Assembly: GCA_037447655.1 (NCBI GenBank)
Contig: JBBHKE010003440.1
Span: 31,649 to 50,315 of the forward strand
DNA: 18,667 nucleotides
From: Zygnema cylindricum
Lineage: Eukaryota > Streptophyta > Zygnematophyceae > Zygnematales > Zygnemataceae
Direction of reading: 5' to 3'
Shown: positions 1 to 10,217 of the stretch, one piece after another
Numbering within the stretch: the first letter of the stretch is position 1
How the letters are laid out: every line of letters begins with the position of its first letter
Translations under genes and position numbers: made by a program
Notes under the pieces: model-generated
What the model was told of the DNA's origin: nothing
Databases searched by the model: none
The model's input: only the letters and a program-made list of their open reading frames with translations

Positions 1-243
1 TCTACAGTTTTACAATTTTTGGGATTTGTAGATATTACGGTGTTCTTTAATCTTCGGATGTTTGCTGCGATACAACATTTGGAGCAGTGAACAGCGTTCA
101 AAACATCAGCAGATGTTAACAGTGTTTAATGTGGGTGCAGATGTAGACGTTGTTTATTTCATTGCTAAAGTAACGGAATGACGATTTGCGAAACTTTAAT
201 CATGAATTTTAGAAGCGATACAGTACGGCGTAGCACAGCCAAC

Positions 244-474
244 GTACGCGTGTGCTATAGTACGGGCGTGCGCGCTATAAACCACACGCGCGTGCTATAT
301 TACGTGCGTGCGCGCCATAAGACGTGCGTGCGCGTCATAAAGAGTCAAATTACCGCGCGTGCGTGAGAAATACTGCGCGTGCGTGCAGAATACCGCGCGT
401 GCGTGCATTATATCGTGCGCGCACACCAAATATCGCGCGTGCGGGCATGATATCGTGTGCGCATGCAACCGACA
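244..474. repeat. 20-bp CpG-rich tandem array
   Basis: Eleven units of 20 bp lie in register at 244, 264, 284, 304, 324, 355, 375, 395, 415, 435 and 455, with one 11-bp partial unit at 344-354. Each unit is about 12 bp of alternating purine-pyrimidine sequence rich in CG and TG (typical core GCGCGTGCGTGC) followed by about 8 bp of A/T-rich spacer such as ATAATACC. The surrounding DNA is AT-rich, so this is a local CpG island-like block. Short open frames across it are by-products of the repeat and show no protein family. Confidence 0.9.
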
Positions 475-486
475 CGATGCGGCATG

Positions 487-905
487 ACATAGCGAAGATT
501 TTAAGTACTAATTTCAAAGCGTTTAGCAGTAAGGCAATGAAATCGTTACTTTATTTGTTGCAGATGTAGACGTGGGTGTAATTTGTGACAATTGTAGACG
601 ACTACAAAACTTGCGACAAGTGACGAGGTTTACAACATAGCGTCGTTTGTAGGCTTCTAATTTCTTGTGGCATTATAGATGTTTAGGGTTTTTAACATTT
701 TGACATCTCGCTCACTTATGTTAGCGTCGAAATCACTAATTCCAAAACATTCCGCCATGGTTTCTTGATTTTGTATTTTTAACCTTTCTCGCTCTCCGGG
801 CCATTAAAATCCTCCTTAAGACAGTCAAAAGAAATATTTTTTACAGATCTTTCTTTTGATACCATTATTGTCGTTTTTCATTGTAAGAATTGTGAGATAG
901 AAGAG
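487..905. repeat. Dispersed duplication, copy A
   Basis: This segment recurs in the same orientation at 1483-1896. Shared landmarks in the same order are TAGCGAAGAT, AATGAAATCGTTACTTTA, GATGTAGACGTGGGTG, TGTAGACGACTACAA, CACTAATTCCAAAA, GATACCATTATTG and AATTGTGAGATAGA. Many substitutions and small indels separate the copies. There is no open reading frame of note, so this is non-coding repeat DNA, possibly part of an unrecognised transposable element. Confidence 0.85.
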
Positions 906-1360
906 GTAGTGGGAGAGGGAGAGAGAAAGAGGCACCTTCACGGACTTCGCTTTTGTGAAATGGCATTCGTTGCTCGAGACCTCTTCGTTGCGTGGAAAAA
1001 AGTACGTACAAAAGTACGTACAGGTTGTTAATGAAGAGTGGGGTTTTTTATGGGTACTCTTTGTACTGTAAAATAAAATTAAAAAACCTCTAACGCCCGC
1101 GACAACGTGTGCCTATTCGTTCACATCATGAAACTTTAGAAAAAATCACCTCGTGGGGTGATTTGAGTGAAAGCTTGAAGATGAGTTGGATGGGACGTGA
1201 AAGTGGGTCGAAACGCGTTAGACTACAAACAGCAAGGCATTTAAAATCTCAAGGTGACGCAAGTTGTACTGTGATAATTTCATTTTTTTGTACGACTGCA
1301 GATTTTCTCGTTGCGCCTAAGTTTTGGAGGAAAACGACAAGAAAAAACCCTTACTTTATC
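906..1360. other. Spacer between duplication copies, no gene seen
   Basis: This stretch contains a GA-rich patch (about 908-930) and a short direct repeat of AAAAGTACGTAC near 1000-1022. A 105-codon open frame (1109-1426) crosses it, but its product is low in complexity, resembles no family I recognise and runs into the inverted repeat at 1361. I do not call it a gene. Confidence 0.5.
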
Positions 1361-1451
1361 ACGTGGGAAAGTGCCCTAAGTATTCAATTTTGTTCTCTCT
1401 TTGTATTCTTTTTGAATGCTTCTTAAGGGGAGTTAGGGCACTTTCCCATGT
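1361..1451. repeat. Short inverted-repeat element (MITE-like)
   Basis: The left arm 1361-1379 (ACGTGGGAAAGTGCCCTAA) and right arm 1433-1451 (TTAGGGCACTTTCCCATGT) are reverse complements at 18 of 19 positions, separated by 53 bp. It lies between the two copies of the 487/1483 duplication. It could be a very short miniature inverted-repeat transposon or a hairpin-forming sequence. No target-site duplication is convincing. Confidence 0.6.
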
Positions 1452-1482
1452 AACCAAAACTTAGTCTTATTACTTTGTTTTT

Positions 1483-1896
1483 TAGCGAAGATATTTCGTA
1501 CTACTTTCAAAGAGTTCCGTTGTAACGCAATGAAATCGTTACTTTAAATTGTGACCGATGTAGACGTGGGTGCAATTTTTGACGGTTGTAGACGACTACA
1601 ATACTTGTGAAAACTGATGATGTTTACAAAATATCGACTGTTGTAGGCGTCTAGTATCTAACATTGTAAATTTTTAGGGTCGTTGTATGTCGGCTCACGC
1701 GATAACGTCGACGTCACTAATTCCAAAATTTCTCGTCGTGGTTTCCCGATTTTATTTTCTCTTCCTTTCTCACTCTGTTTGAGAGCACAAAATGCCTAAT
1801 GAAAAAGTAATATTTTGAGAGATCTTTCATTTGATACCATTATTGTTGTTTTTCATTGCAATAATTGTGAGATAGATGCGATAATGGGAGAGGGAG
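1483..1896. repeat. Dispersed duplication, copy B
   Basis: This is the second copy of the segment at 487-905, offset by about 990 bp, with the same landmarks in the same order. It ends in a GGGAGAGGGAG motif, as copy A does (TAGTGGGAGAGGGAG in A, TAATGGGAGAGGGAG here). It is non-coding. Confidence 0.85.
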
Positions 1897-2980
1897 TAGT
1901 GTTGTGTATCGGTAGCCGTTTGCTAATAACCGATATGCCCTTTTTTTTGGTTTACGTATAATCGATTTAATGGCGAGATATACCGGTACCGGTGTTATCA
2001 AAATAACAAACTGATATTTATCGGTTTTTCATCGCGATAACACCAGTTCGATAATTATCGACTATGCTTGTACGTTTAATGTTGTACAATTGTACAGTTT
2101 ATTCTGTTGTACTCAACTTACGCTCTGCCGTTATACATAGTACGGAGCATATTGTCACAAAGTTAGTAATATAATACAATTTATTATGAAGTACTACACC
2201 GTCGATCATATTTAGCTCGTAGAAATTATTAGTGTGTAGAATAATTTAGTGTCATGCACACTAATTTTGACTTAGAAAAATTTCGAAAAAAAAGTTATAC
2301 ACTAATTTTTCAACGAACGCCAATATGGGTACAGCTGATTTGTCGAGAGGATATTCACAGTAATATAGGTAAAAGTACAAATTTTGAACAAAAGACGCAG
2401 TTATATGCGTCAAAACTCGACAGCTGCGTATACCAAACGGCAACTGTCGCCCGCCATCGGACATCATGTTCGGAATGCACTTTTTCGTTTTTGAAGAATT
2501 TCGAAAACGAAGCGCACGGACGTGAACCGTACAAGAATTCATTCCGTCGCAAACATATGAGAAACTAGAGGACCAATCAGAAAAGAGAACACGTAATGCT
2601 TAAAAAAAAAAAAAACACCGATGGAAAAAAAGAAAAAAGGGCATGTTCTAAGTTCCTTCGCGGTTATTTTCGCTCTGTACAAACGCTTGCGTGGCAGTAC
2701 ATTTTGGCTTGGAAGGCTTCGTACATATCATGTCCGCAAAGCGTTTGCTTTTTGCTTTTCGTACGGACAAGTGGCTCGTACCACGACACGTTAGTTGACG
2801 TAGGCTAGCGTCACGTGCCAGTTCACGGCGGACAAAAAAAAGTACCGTTTCCATACCATACCGTTTTCCCATTTTTCAAGTGTGAACCACGCATCAAATA
2901 TGACATCGAAGGTTCTTTTTTTATTTTTTCCAAACATGCATGTGAAAGGGCAAAAAAAGAATTATCTTCGTGAGATTTTG
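1897..2980. other. Spacer with no supported gene
   Basis: The DNA is AT-rich. It includes a palindromic patch around 1979-1995 containing CCGGTACCGG, and a GGTGTTATC/GATAACACC inverted pair at about 1990 and 2036. Open frames of 60-104 codons on both strands between 2254 and 2872 overlap each other and have no recognisable domain, so I leave them uncalled. Confidence 0.5.
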
Positions 2981-3104
2981 TTAAAATCCTGAAAAACCAT
3001 AAAAAAATTCTAAAAAAAACCCTTAAAATCCTTAAAAATAACCCTAAAAATCCCTGAAAAATCCTGAAAAACCCTAAATAAAATCTCTAAAAGACCTTAA
3101 AATC
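2981..3104. repeat. Degenerate 9-10-bp repeat with CCCTAAA-like words
   Basis: About a dozen irregular units of the form T(T/G)AAAAATCC or TAAAAACCC occur in a row. Some units read AACCCTAAA, which resembles the plant telomere word CCCTAAA, but the units are too variable to be a clean interstitial telomere tract. The patch is simple-sequence DNA with no coding potential. Confidence 0.6.
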
Positions 3105-3850
3105 GTGCGAATGTGCGAAAAAGTTTTCCCATTCGCTCAACAACGTCTCCCCTTTCTTTAAACTCACTCTCTCTATGTTAACGACATTTACGTTTGAAAA
3201 TGAGTTGTTATGACATGGTGATATATTGAAAAGGGAAAAACGACAACCAAAAGTACACACTAAATGAAACAATGACGCAAATCGTACTTCGATTTTTTCA
3301 CTTCCTTCGTCAACGGGTTATTTTTTTTTCGACTAAGCTAAAAATTATTGAGGAAAATGACGGAGAAAAAAAACCTTAGATGAAAATCTTAGGACCTTAG
3401 GTCCACATCGCATTAGAATCTAAAGAGAAAAGATGGATAGATACAAGTGACAAGGAACCTCAAATAAGACAAAATTGATAAACTCAACTGAAACCCAACT
3501 AATCAACAGTTTTTGAAACTAAACCGAGAGGTTCAACACAGCTGAAAAAGTACACTTAACGCCTCCATTACCGTAATTTTGGGAAGACTAAGAAAAAAAC
3601 AAAAAACCCAAAAATGTAGAACCTTGGTGAGGAAATCAACAATATGGGGTGGAAATAAAATAATATAAAAAAAATATAAAATTAAAACAATATCGGTTGG
3701 AGGATTTGACGATATTCAAAGAAAACCATATCCTCCTCGATGGGTTGAATAAAAAACGACGTTATGTTTCGTGTGTTTGTGATTTGTCCAATTTTTCGAG
3801 AAGCGCCACGTGTCGTTTCAAATCGGTATAGTTTTGAGTTTTTCGGCGTT
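3105..3850. other. AT-rich spacer with no supported gene
   Basis: No open frame above about 75 codons and no recognisable domain, RNA gene or repeat is seen. The spacer grades into the purine-rich minisatellite at its right edge. Confidence 0.5.
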
Positions 3851-5770
3851 TTTCCGAGATATGGAGGAGTTGAATGGGGATTCGACGAGGAATTGGGGAT
3901 AAAGGAGGAATTGACGATTGGGGGAGAAATTGGGGATTGGAGGAGAAATTGGGGATTAGAAAATGAAATGGGGATTGGAGGAGGAAATGAGGATTAAAAG
4001 TGGAATTTGGGATTGTAGAAGTAATAAGGGAATAGAGGAGGAATCGGAGATTGAAGTAAGAATCCGAGACTCGACGATGAAATGGGAATTGGAGAAGAAA
4101 TTGGGGATAGGAGGATTTGAAGATAAAGGAGGAATTGGGGATTAGAGGAGAAAATAGGAATAATTATTATTATTAGAAAATAGAGAATTGGGGATAGGGA
4201 AAAATTTGAGGATTGGCGGAGGAATCGAAAATTGAAGAAGGATTCAGGGATTTAAGAATAAATAAGGGATAGGAGGAGGAATTGGGGATATAACGGGGAA
4301 TTGGAAATAGTTGAGGAATTGGGGATTAGATGAGAAATAGGAAATTGAAGGAGGAAAATTGGGTATAAATAGGAATCAAAAAATGGAGGAGGAATTGGGG
4401 ATAGATGAGGAATAGGAAATTGAAGGAGGAAAATTGGGTATAAATAGGAATCAGAAAATGGAGGAGGAATTGGGGATCGGCGTAAAAAATAGAGATAACA
4501 AAGGAACCGCATATTATAAATATAATAAGGTATATTAAAATATTGGGGGATTATACTAAGAATTAGGGGTTGGAAAAGAAATTTGTGACTAGAAGACAAA
4601 TTAGGTATTACGAATTAGGAATTGGGGTAGTAATTAGGGATTAAAGGGGGGGTTGGGGATAGAGGAGGAATTGGGGATTTGGGGACAAAATATAGATTGG
4701 AGGAGGAATTAGGGATTTGGGGACAAAATAGGGATTGGAGGAGGAATTTGGGATTCAAAGAGGAATTGAGGATATTGGAGAAAGTGGGAATTGGAGGAGG
4801 AACTACAGATTGGAGGAGAAATTATAATTATAATTAGGGAAGGAATTGCAACCTGGAGGAGGAATTGACAATTGGAGTGGACTTGGGGATTGGAGGAGGA
4901 CATCCGAAATGAGAATTAGGGAGGGGAAGAATTGGAGAATGGAGGAAGAATTGAGGATTGGAGGAGGAACTTGGGATAGAGGAAAAATTGGGCATAAGAG
5001 GAGGAATTAGGGGTTGGAAAGGAGTTGGGGATAAAGGAGGAATTGGGAATTGGGCATTCGAGGAGGGTTGAGGGTAGGAAGGGAAATTAGGGATAGGACG
5101 TGGATTTAGGGACAAAGGGGGAATTGGGGATTGGAGTAAGAATTGGAGATTGGAGGAGGAATTAAAAATTGGATAGGGAATTGGGGCTAGAGGAGGATTT
5201 GGAGATTGGAGGAATTGAAGATTGGAGGGGAATTCGAGATTGGAGGAGGAAATGGGGATATAGGAGAAATTAGAGATTGGAACAAGATTAGGGGATTGGA
5301 GGAAGAATTGGGGATGAAGGAGGAAACGAGGATTAGAGGAGGAATTAAAGATTGGAGGAGGAATTTGGGATTGGAGGAAAAGGGATTTGAGTAGGAATCA
5401 GGAACTGGAGGAATTGGGGATTGGAGGAATAATTAGAGATAGGGGAGGAATTGCATATAGGTGGAGGAATTGAGAATTGGAGTAAGAATTGGGACTGGAG
5501 TTAAAATTGGTGACTGGAAGACAAATTGGCAATTAGACGAGTATTTGGGGATTGGAGGGTGGATTGGGGATAGAGGAGAAATTGGGGATTTGGGGACGAA
5601 ATAAGGAATGAAAGGGGAATGGTGGATTGGAGGAGGAATTGAGGATAGTCGAGAAATCGGAAATTGGAAGAGGATTTGGGGATTGGAGGAGGATTTGGAG
5701 ATAAAGAGAAAATTGGGGATTGGAGGAGGAATTGAGAATATGGGAGGAATTGGGGTTAGATAGAGGAAGA
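3850..5770. repeat. Purine-rich minisatellite, ~20-bp unit (~1.9 kb)
   Basis: Roughly 1.9 kb is built from degenerate units related to GATTGGAGGAGGAATTGGGG. The plus strand is almost all G, A and T with very little C, a strong strand bias. Words such as GGAGGAGGAATT, ATTGGGGATTGGAGG and ATTGGGGATA recur dozens of times at spacings near 20 bp. Open frames of 60-115 codons on both strands translate to low-complexity Gly/Glu/Ile-rich or Pro/Ser/Phe-rich peptides and are artefacts of the repeat. A higher-order 75-bp duplication lies inside (4325-4474). Confidence 0.9.
4325..4474. repeat. 75-bp higher-order tandem duplication inside the minisatellite
   Basis: Two adjacent 75-bp copies share a long stretch running from AGATGAG through AAATTGAAGGAGGAAAATTG to GGTATAAATAGGAATCA and GGAGGAGGAATTGGGGA, with only a few differences. 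This duplication is much younger than the surrounding degenerate units. A second recent duplication of about 36 bp lies near 4675-4745 (TTTGGGGACAAAATA repeated). Confidence 0.85.
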
Positions 5771-6180
5771 GAAAAAAAACATTAAAACGTCAAATTTTAG
5801 GGATTCAACAAAACGTTCACTAGATCGATCAAAATCAAAAAACGGTTGGCGTAAGTTTTTACTCATAAAACGGAGAGGGCGTTGTGAATCTTAAACATTT
5901 TAGAGGCGTAAATAATTAATAAAATCATTAAATTGAGGATTGGCGGATCATATGCAAATTCCAAAGGAATTAATTTGAATTCGAATTCGGGGTCGATTGC
6001 AAATTGAGAAATCTGTTTTAGTTTTACAATGGGGCCCAAACGGCGATAAGAATGATTGTCAAAATCAAAAGTAAATTCATCATGCATTGGATTCCAATTT
6101 AGATGTTGAAAAGTCAAATTTTGGGTTTAATTTGGATTTTTTGTTCTTAATTTGTGTTTAGTTTGGGTTTTACTATGCGT
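5771..6180. other. Spacer with no supported gene
   Basis: This follows the minisatellite and is AT-rich. An 84-codon frame on the minus strand (6117-5863) has no recognisable domain and is not called. Nothing else is seen. Confidence 0.45.
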
Positions 6181-6778
6181 TATTATACTTCAATTTGTCA
6201 CAGCATAATTCTGTGAACAAAAAATATTAGCTTCTAAAGTGGTAAAAACAAAAAATATTAGTTTCTAAAGTGGTAAAATTGTGTGTACAGGGTATGGATG
6301 ACAAATCTCGATTTATTCAATAATATTCAAATAATCAACAACGAAACTAATAATTTTCATGTGAAAGTGTCTATATGCTTTGGTGACGAACAGACCACAT
6401 TACAAAAAAAATATATAAATAATCGTATGGAACCCTCTTAGACTTGGTTTATCATCAAACCAATTTGAGAGTCGGTTATTTTTTAATCAACAATTTTACT
6501 TTTTATTTTGTAAGAATTGATAAATTGTGCAAAAGATGTACATTACGATTATAAACTAAGTAATAAAAAATCCAAAAGTTGAAGAATACAATAAAAGCTT
6601 ATGACTAAAAGTTGTCAATATACATGATAAACATCGTATACACTACTCAAATGCGAAGAGGAAAAAGCGACGCACAAACGATTAAAAAATAAAACAAATC
6701 CCATTTGAAAAAAAGTCTACTTCATTCTTACATCTAATGATTGAAATCTTCCATCAAGGTGAACTCTTGGGTTTAATG
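6181..6778. repeat. ~600-bp tandem duplication, unit A
   Basis: Unit A is followed directly by a diverged copy at 6785-7325. Landmarks in both copies, in the same order, are ATTATACTT, TCTAAAGTGGTAA, GGTATGGATG, TGGTGACGAACA, GAACCCTCTTAGAC, GGTTTATCATCAAA, GAATTGAT, CACAAACGATT, CCCATTTGAAA/GCCATTTGAAA, TCTACTTCATT and CCATC(A/G). The offset shrinks from 604 bp at the left to about 549 bp at the right because of indels. Unit A also contains a 32-bp local duplication near 6210-6275 (AAAAATATTAG(C/T)TTCTAAAG). It lies downstream of the F-box/LRR pseudogene on that gene's strand and does not appear to be coding. Confidence 0.85.
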
Positions 6779-6784
6779 GGGTGA

Positions 6785-7325
6785 AATTATACTTTAATAT
6801 GTCATAATATAATTCCATGCCCCAAAAACGTCTAAAGTGGTAATAGTGGTACATGGTATGGATGTACCATAATATACCAGATCTACAATAACACATAAAT
6901 GACATAACTTGTATTTTTTATGCAAAAGTACAAAATGGTGACGAACAAATCATGTTACTAAAAGAAAATTGTAAATAATCACATAGAACCCTCTTAGACG
7001 TGGTTTATCATCAAATTAGTTTCAATGTTGGTAATTTTTTTCTAAAGAATTGATGAATTGTGCTAAAGCAAGTCCTTACATTGTAAACTTAGTCAATCAA
7101 AAAGTTAAAGAATATAATAAATGCTTATGTCTTGAAGTTGTCGATATATTTGATGATTGACATTGTATACACTATGTACTCCTATCTAGAAACGTGAAAG
7201 CAACACACAAACGATTTAAAAAAGAAAGAAATGCCATTTGAAAGAAAAATCTTCTATTTGAAAGTAAAATCTACTTCATTTTTAAATGATGAAAATTTTC
7301 CATCGCGGTTGACTCTCAACCTTTA
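6785..7325. repeat. ~600-bp tandem duplication, unit B
   Basis: This is the second copy of the segment at 6181-6778, clearly diverged but collinear. Its right end lies about 25 bp from the stop codon of the minus-strand F-box/LRR pseudogene, so the duplication probably involved that gene's 3' flank. Confidence 0.85.
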
Positions 7326-7351
7326 GTTGCTCTTTTAGTCTTCTCTAAAAT

Positions 7352-8466
7352 TTAAGATTTGTTGTCTATAGCATCATTTTGAACAATCATCAATGCGTAA
7401 TCCTTTTGATACCTAGTCTCATCAATATCCCCATCGTGGGTAACCAAAAGAACTTTCCCCTTCACTTCCGGTCGTACTATAAACAACGGTCCCACGGAAA
7501 TATAAATTCGACGTATGGATACAAAGATTTTAATTTTGTCACTTTGGTCACACATTCTATGGCAACCATTGGATCCACCTTTTGAAGTTGAAAGACGAGC
7601 TTTACTTTCTTCAACGACGGACAATCTTTCAACCAACGTTGTATTTTTTAGACTTCAGGCATTGAGTAAGGAAAGTCCTCTTAAATGAAGTGTCCTTAAA
7701 CGTGTCATCTTATAATTTGAAACATCGACTGATGAAGAATCCAACTTTAGAACTCGAAGTTTGGGAGTGTTCCCCACAACTTTTGCACAAGAGCGAATCA
7801 TTATGAAGGTTAAGGATTTTGAGTTAACTTCCAATGCAATGCGTGCCACCTTATTGCCATCATACGTCAAAAACTTGAGTCGAGGCATATGTTCGAGTAG
7901 AAAATGCAAAGACTCTCCTTGCGTCCAAACACGAGAGTGGTTGAACAAAACTACCTCTTCAACATTTTTGAAAGCGTCTTATTTATGCCTTTCTTTGATA
8001 TAATCTTGCAATCTCGAAAAACCAAACGTTTCAAAGCTTTCATTTTGCTCAACGCATTCAAATGGGATGCGGTGAAGTTACACCCTTCCGCCTTAAAATT
8101 GTTCAATTTAGAACCTATCACAAGCGACCAATAAAAAATGCACGACCTAATCATTTCCATTGAAGGATCCGACCTTACATCCAAAGTAAGTTCTTCGATA
8201 CTCGGTATCAATAGTACACTACATGCCAAAATACAATCACGATCCTCTGGAGGCCACCCAATGAGCTTCAAGTCCACCAAAGTCAAACTTGGGACACCTT
8301 TCACTGCTTCTGCAAACTTCTTGCATATCGTCGAATATAAAACAAGTTTACGAACTTCTCCACCATTTGACGAACGAACTAAGATGTCAGATAGAATAAG
8401 AAGAGGACAACTTTCTAAAAGACTAGTCTCCTTAGCTGTAGTGTTAACTTTAATCATTTTGGCCAT
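7352..8466 (-). pseudogene. F-box/leucine-rich-repeat protein relic
   Basis: The reading starts at the ATG at 8466 (MAKMIK; G at +4) and runs 171 residues. F-box proteins with LRRs are the substrate-binding subunits of SCF ubiquitin ligases. Residues ~17-60 have an F-box-like pattern: CPLLILSDIL, then CKKFAEAVKGVPSL. LRR-like strands follow: IEELTLDV, LKRLVFRDC, then in the next part LKFLTYDG, LRVLKLDSS and LRTLHLRG. A single frame slip near 7951-7990 joins the first part to residues encoded by 7948-7655; the homologous reading resumes as FKNVEEVVLF. A TGA at 7655-7657 interrupts before the last ~100 residues, which end at 7352. With one frameshift and one internal stop it is most likely a pseudogene. 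An annotation error, an unusual intron or sequencing error is possible. The F-box call is moderate and the LRR call is better supported. Confidence 0.6.
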
Positions 8467-8556
8467 AAAAGTTGAAAAAGGAAAAAAATGCGACTAATGC
8501 AAAACCTGCAAAAATACAAGTTATTACAGTCAACTCTGATCACTACCAACATTAAC

Positions 8557-8629
8557 GGAGAGAGAGAGAGAGAAGAAAAAAAACAGAGAGAGAAAAAATA
8601 GAACAGAGAGAGAGAGAGAAGAAAAAGAA
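8557..8629. repeat. GA/CT microsatellite upstream of the F-box/LRR relic
   Basis: Interrupted GAGAGA runs occur on the plus strand, which is CT-rich on the gene's strand, 90-160 bp upstream of the ATG at 8466. CT-rich leaders are common in plant 5' untranslated regions. A TATATAAA-type box on the minus strand at about 8703-8710 would fit a promoter position, but this is inference. Confidence 0.75.
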
Positions 8630-9229
8630 CAAATTTAACTCTCACATGTATTTTTGAACAGTAGGAATTAAAGGTATTTTTAATTCGTATTTTTGGAGAG
8701 CTTTATATAAACAGATTCATGAAGCATATCTTGAGACCATAATTAATGTTTATTTGTTTCTTGACAGCCATAATTAGACCGTGTTTTGAAATATCTTTAA
8801 CCTATCCTTTGACCGTATTTAGGCTAGGGAGGAGAGTGGGAGAAGAGGGAGGGAGAGAGCGAGGGAGAAAGAGCGGAAAATTCGTATTCTCGCCAATCAG
8901 TGTCAGAGCTTTTATGACAGAGACAAAAATTAAACGTTTTGTGACAGCGGTCATATAAAACAAACACCGTGTATCGTTGTAACTCATTGTCACTTTTTGT
9001 CACCTTTTCTCCGTGCACACATGTCCAATTTTCTGTGCAGACCACCAATTGGAAAGTAAGATCCTTACCTTCCCATCCTAGCCGTCAATTCAATAATCTG
9101 AAAAGTGTGCACGTAGGAAAGCCGATTAAAGTGGAAAAAAAAACATTGACGCTAGTAACAGTACACGGTACGGTATTGTATATCGTACGGATATGTCAAT
9201 GATATACACCACATTATTTGTGTTCCGTG
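8630..9229. other. Intergenic spacer with GA-rich patch, no gene seen
   Basis: The spacer contains a second GA-rich patch (about 8826-8878) and several overlapping short open frames of 60-77 codons on both strands, none with a recognisable domain. It separates the F-box/LRR relic from the copia pol relic, both on the minus strand. Confidence 0.5.
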
Positions 9230-10020
9230 TTGTGTAAATCCCTATTCTTGAAGAAATGCCTTAATCCAAAGCAGCTTTTTTAAAGCTGCGTTTGCAGCCA
9301 TGTATTCGGCTTCCATAGTCGATTGTGACGTGACTTTTTGAAGTTTACTACTCCAACTACAAGTTCCACTTCCAATTTGAATGACATACCCAGTTGTAGA
9401 CTTCCTTCTAGGCACATCACCATAGCTAGCATCACTCCAAGTATTCATGCTAACCTTGTCCCCTCCCAAAGTAAGCCAAAGATTTCTAGTCCCAACAAGA
9501 TACATTAACACCCTTTTTGCTGCCTCCTAGTCTCTCTTTCGTGGATTTTGTAGACTTCTGCTCAATATACCAACAACAGCAGCTATATCGAGCCTAGTGC
9601 AATTCATAAAGTAAACTTGACTTCCTACTACTTGTTTGTAAGGTTGCTCTTCTAGACTAAGTTCCTCATCTATTATGACTCGAAACTCATGCTTCATTCT
9701 TTCAAGTTTTTGCTTATACTCCATAGGAGTTGCACAACCATTCGCATGAGCCAAGCCAAATTTTTTCAACATGTTTTCTTCTTTTTGAGTTAGCCTAATT
9801 ATTTTCTTTTCTCTATCTCTTTCAACTTCTATTCTAAGGACTTATTTTGCCTCACCCAAAACCTTCATTTCAAATTGTGAATTAAGAGCCTGTTTTACTC
9901 TAGCAATTCCTTATTTGTGCCTACTAATTAGCAGCAATTCATCATACACAACAATGAATATGACCTCATCAGTGTCGTGCATGAGAGACAAGCAAGAACG
10001 AACATGCATACCAACCAGCA
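9230..10020 (-). pseudogene. Ty1/copia pol relic: end of reverse transcriptase plus RNase H
   Basis: One continuous minus-strand frame from about 10009 to 9230 gives the C-terminal half of a copia polyprotein. It starts within the reverse transcriptase palm: the box usually read as YVDD appears as VVYDELLLIS, so one residue is missing and one Asp is Glu. It continues through FEMKVLGEAK, LKKFGLAHANGCATPM (connection region) and TRLDIAAVVGILSR. RNase H follows, with the catalytic-site motifs SDASYGD, STTGYV and TSQSTMEAEYMAA. In-frame stops lie at 9911-9913, 9842-9844, 9527-9529 (where a Trp is expected) and 9242-9244 (where a Leu is expected). The frame is otherwise kept, so decay is by point mutation. 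Homology stops at about 9230, before the usual pol end. Confidence 0.9.
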
Positions 10021-10123
10021 AAGTCATGGGGACTAACATATAAATAAACAAAAATGAAAGAGAAAGAGAAAAATGTATACACCATGAGAAAGAATAAAAG
10101 TGAAAATGACCCAAAGAGAAAAG

Positions 10124-10191
10124 GGGAAGAATACTCCCCTAGAGTGGAGTGGAAAGAGAGAAAGGGAAGAATACTCCCCTATAGTGAGTGG
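10124..10191. repeat. 40-bp tandem duplication
   Basis: The motif GGGAAGAATACTCCCCT occurs at 10124 and again at 10164, with similar flanking bases (AGAGTGGAGTGGA and ATAGTGAGTGGA). It lies between the reverse transcriptase relic and the retropepsin-like relic. A run of 10 C follows at about 10202-10211. Confidence 0.8.
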
Positions 10192-10217
10192 ACCTAATAA
10201 TCCCCCCCCCCAACTCT

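Noticed and set aside
244-474. CRISPR array
   Set aside because: The repeats are contiguous 20-bp units without unique spacers, and the setting is a plant-like nuclear region without cas genes.
178-569. Open frames of 62 and 81 codons over the CpG-rich array
   Set aside because: They follow the 20-bp repeat, overlap in different frames and have Arg/Ala/Cys-rich products typical of GC repeat translation.
1901-2060. Possible transposon ends around the CCGGTACCGG palindrome
   Set aside because: The inverted words are short and no matching distant terminus or target-site duplication is visible.
2981-3104. Interstitial telomere tract
   Set aside because: A few CCCTAAA words are present, but the units vary too much in length and sequence.
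3764-5394. Several 60-115-codon frames in the purine-rich region
   Set aside because: They arise from the minisatellite, appear on both strands and have low-complexity products without domains.
5863-6117. 84-codon minus-strand frame as a gene
   Set aside because: No recognisable domain, no homologous partner in the window and no promoter evidence; it lies in AT-rich spacer.
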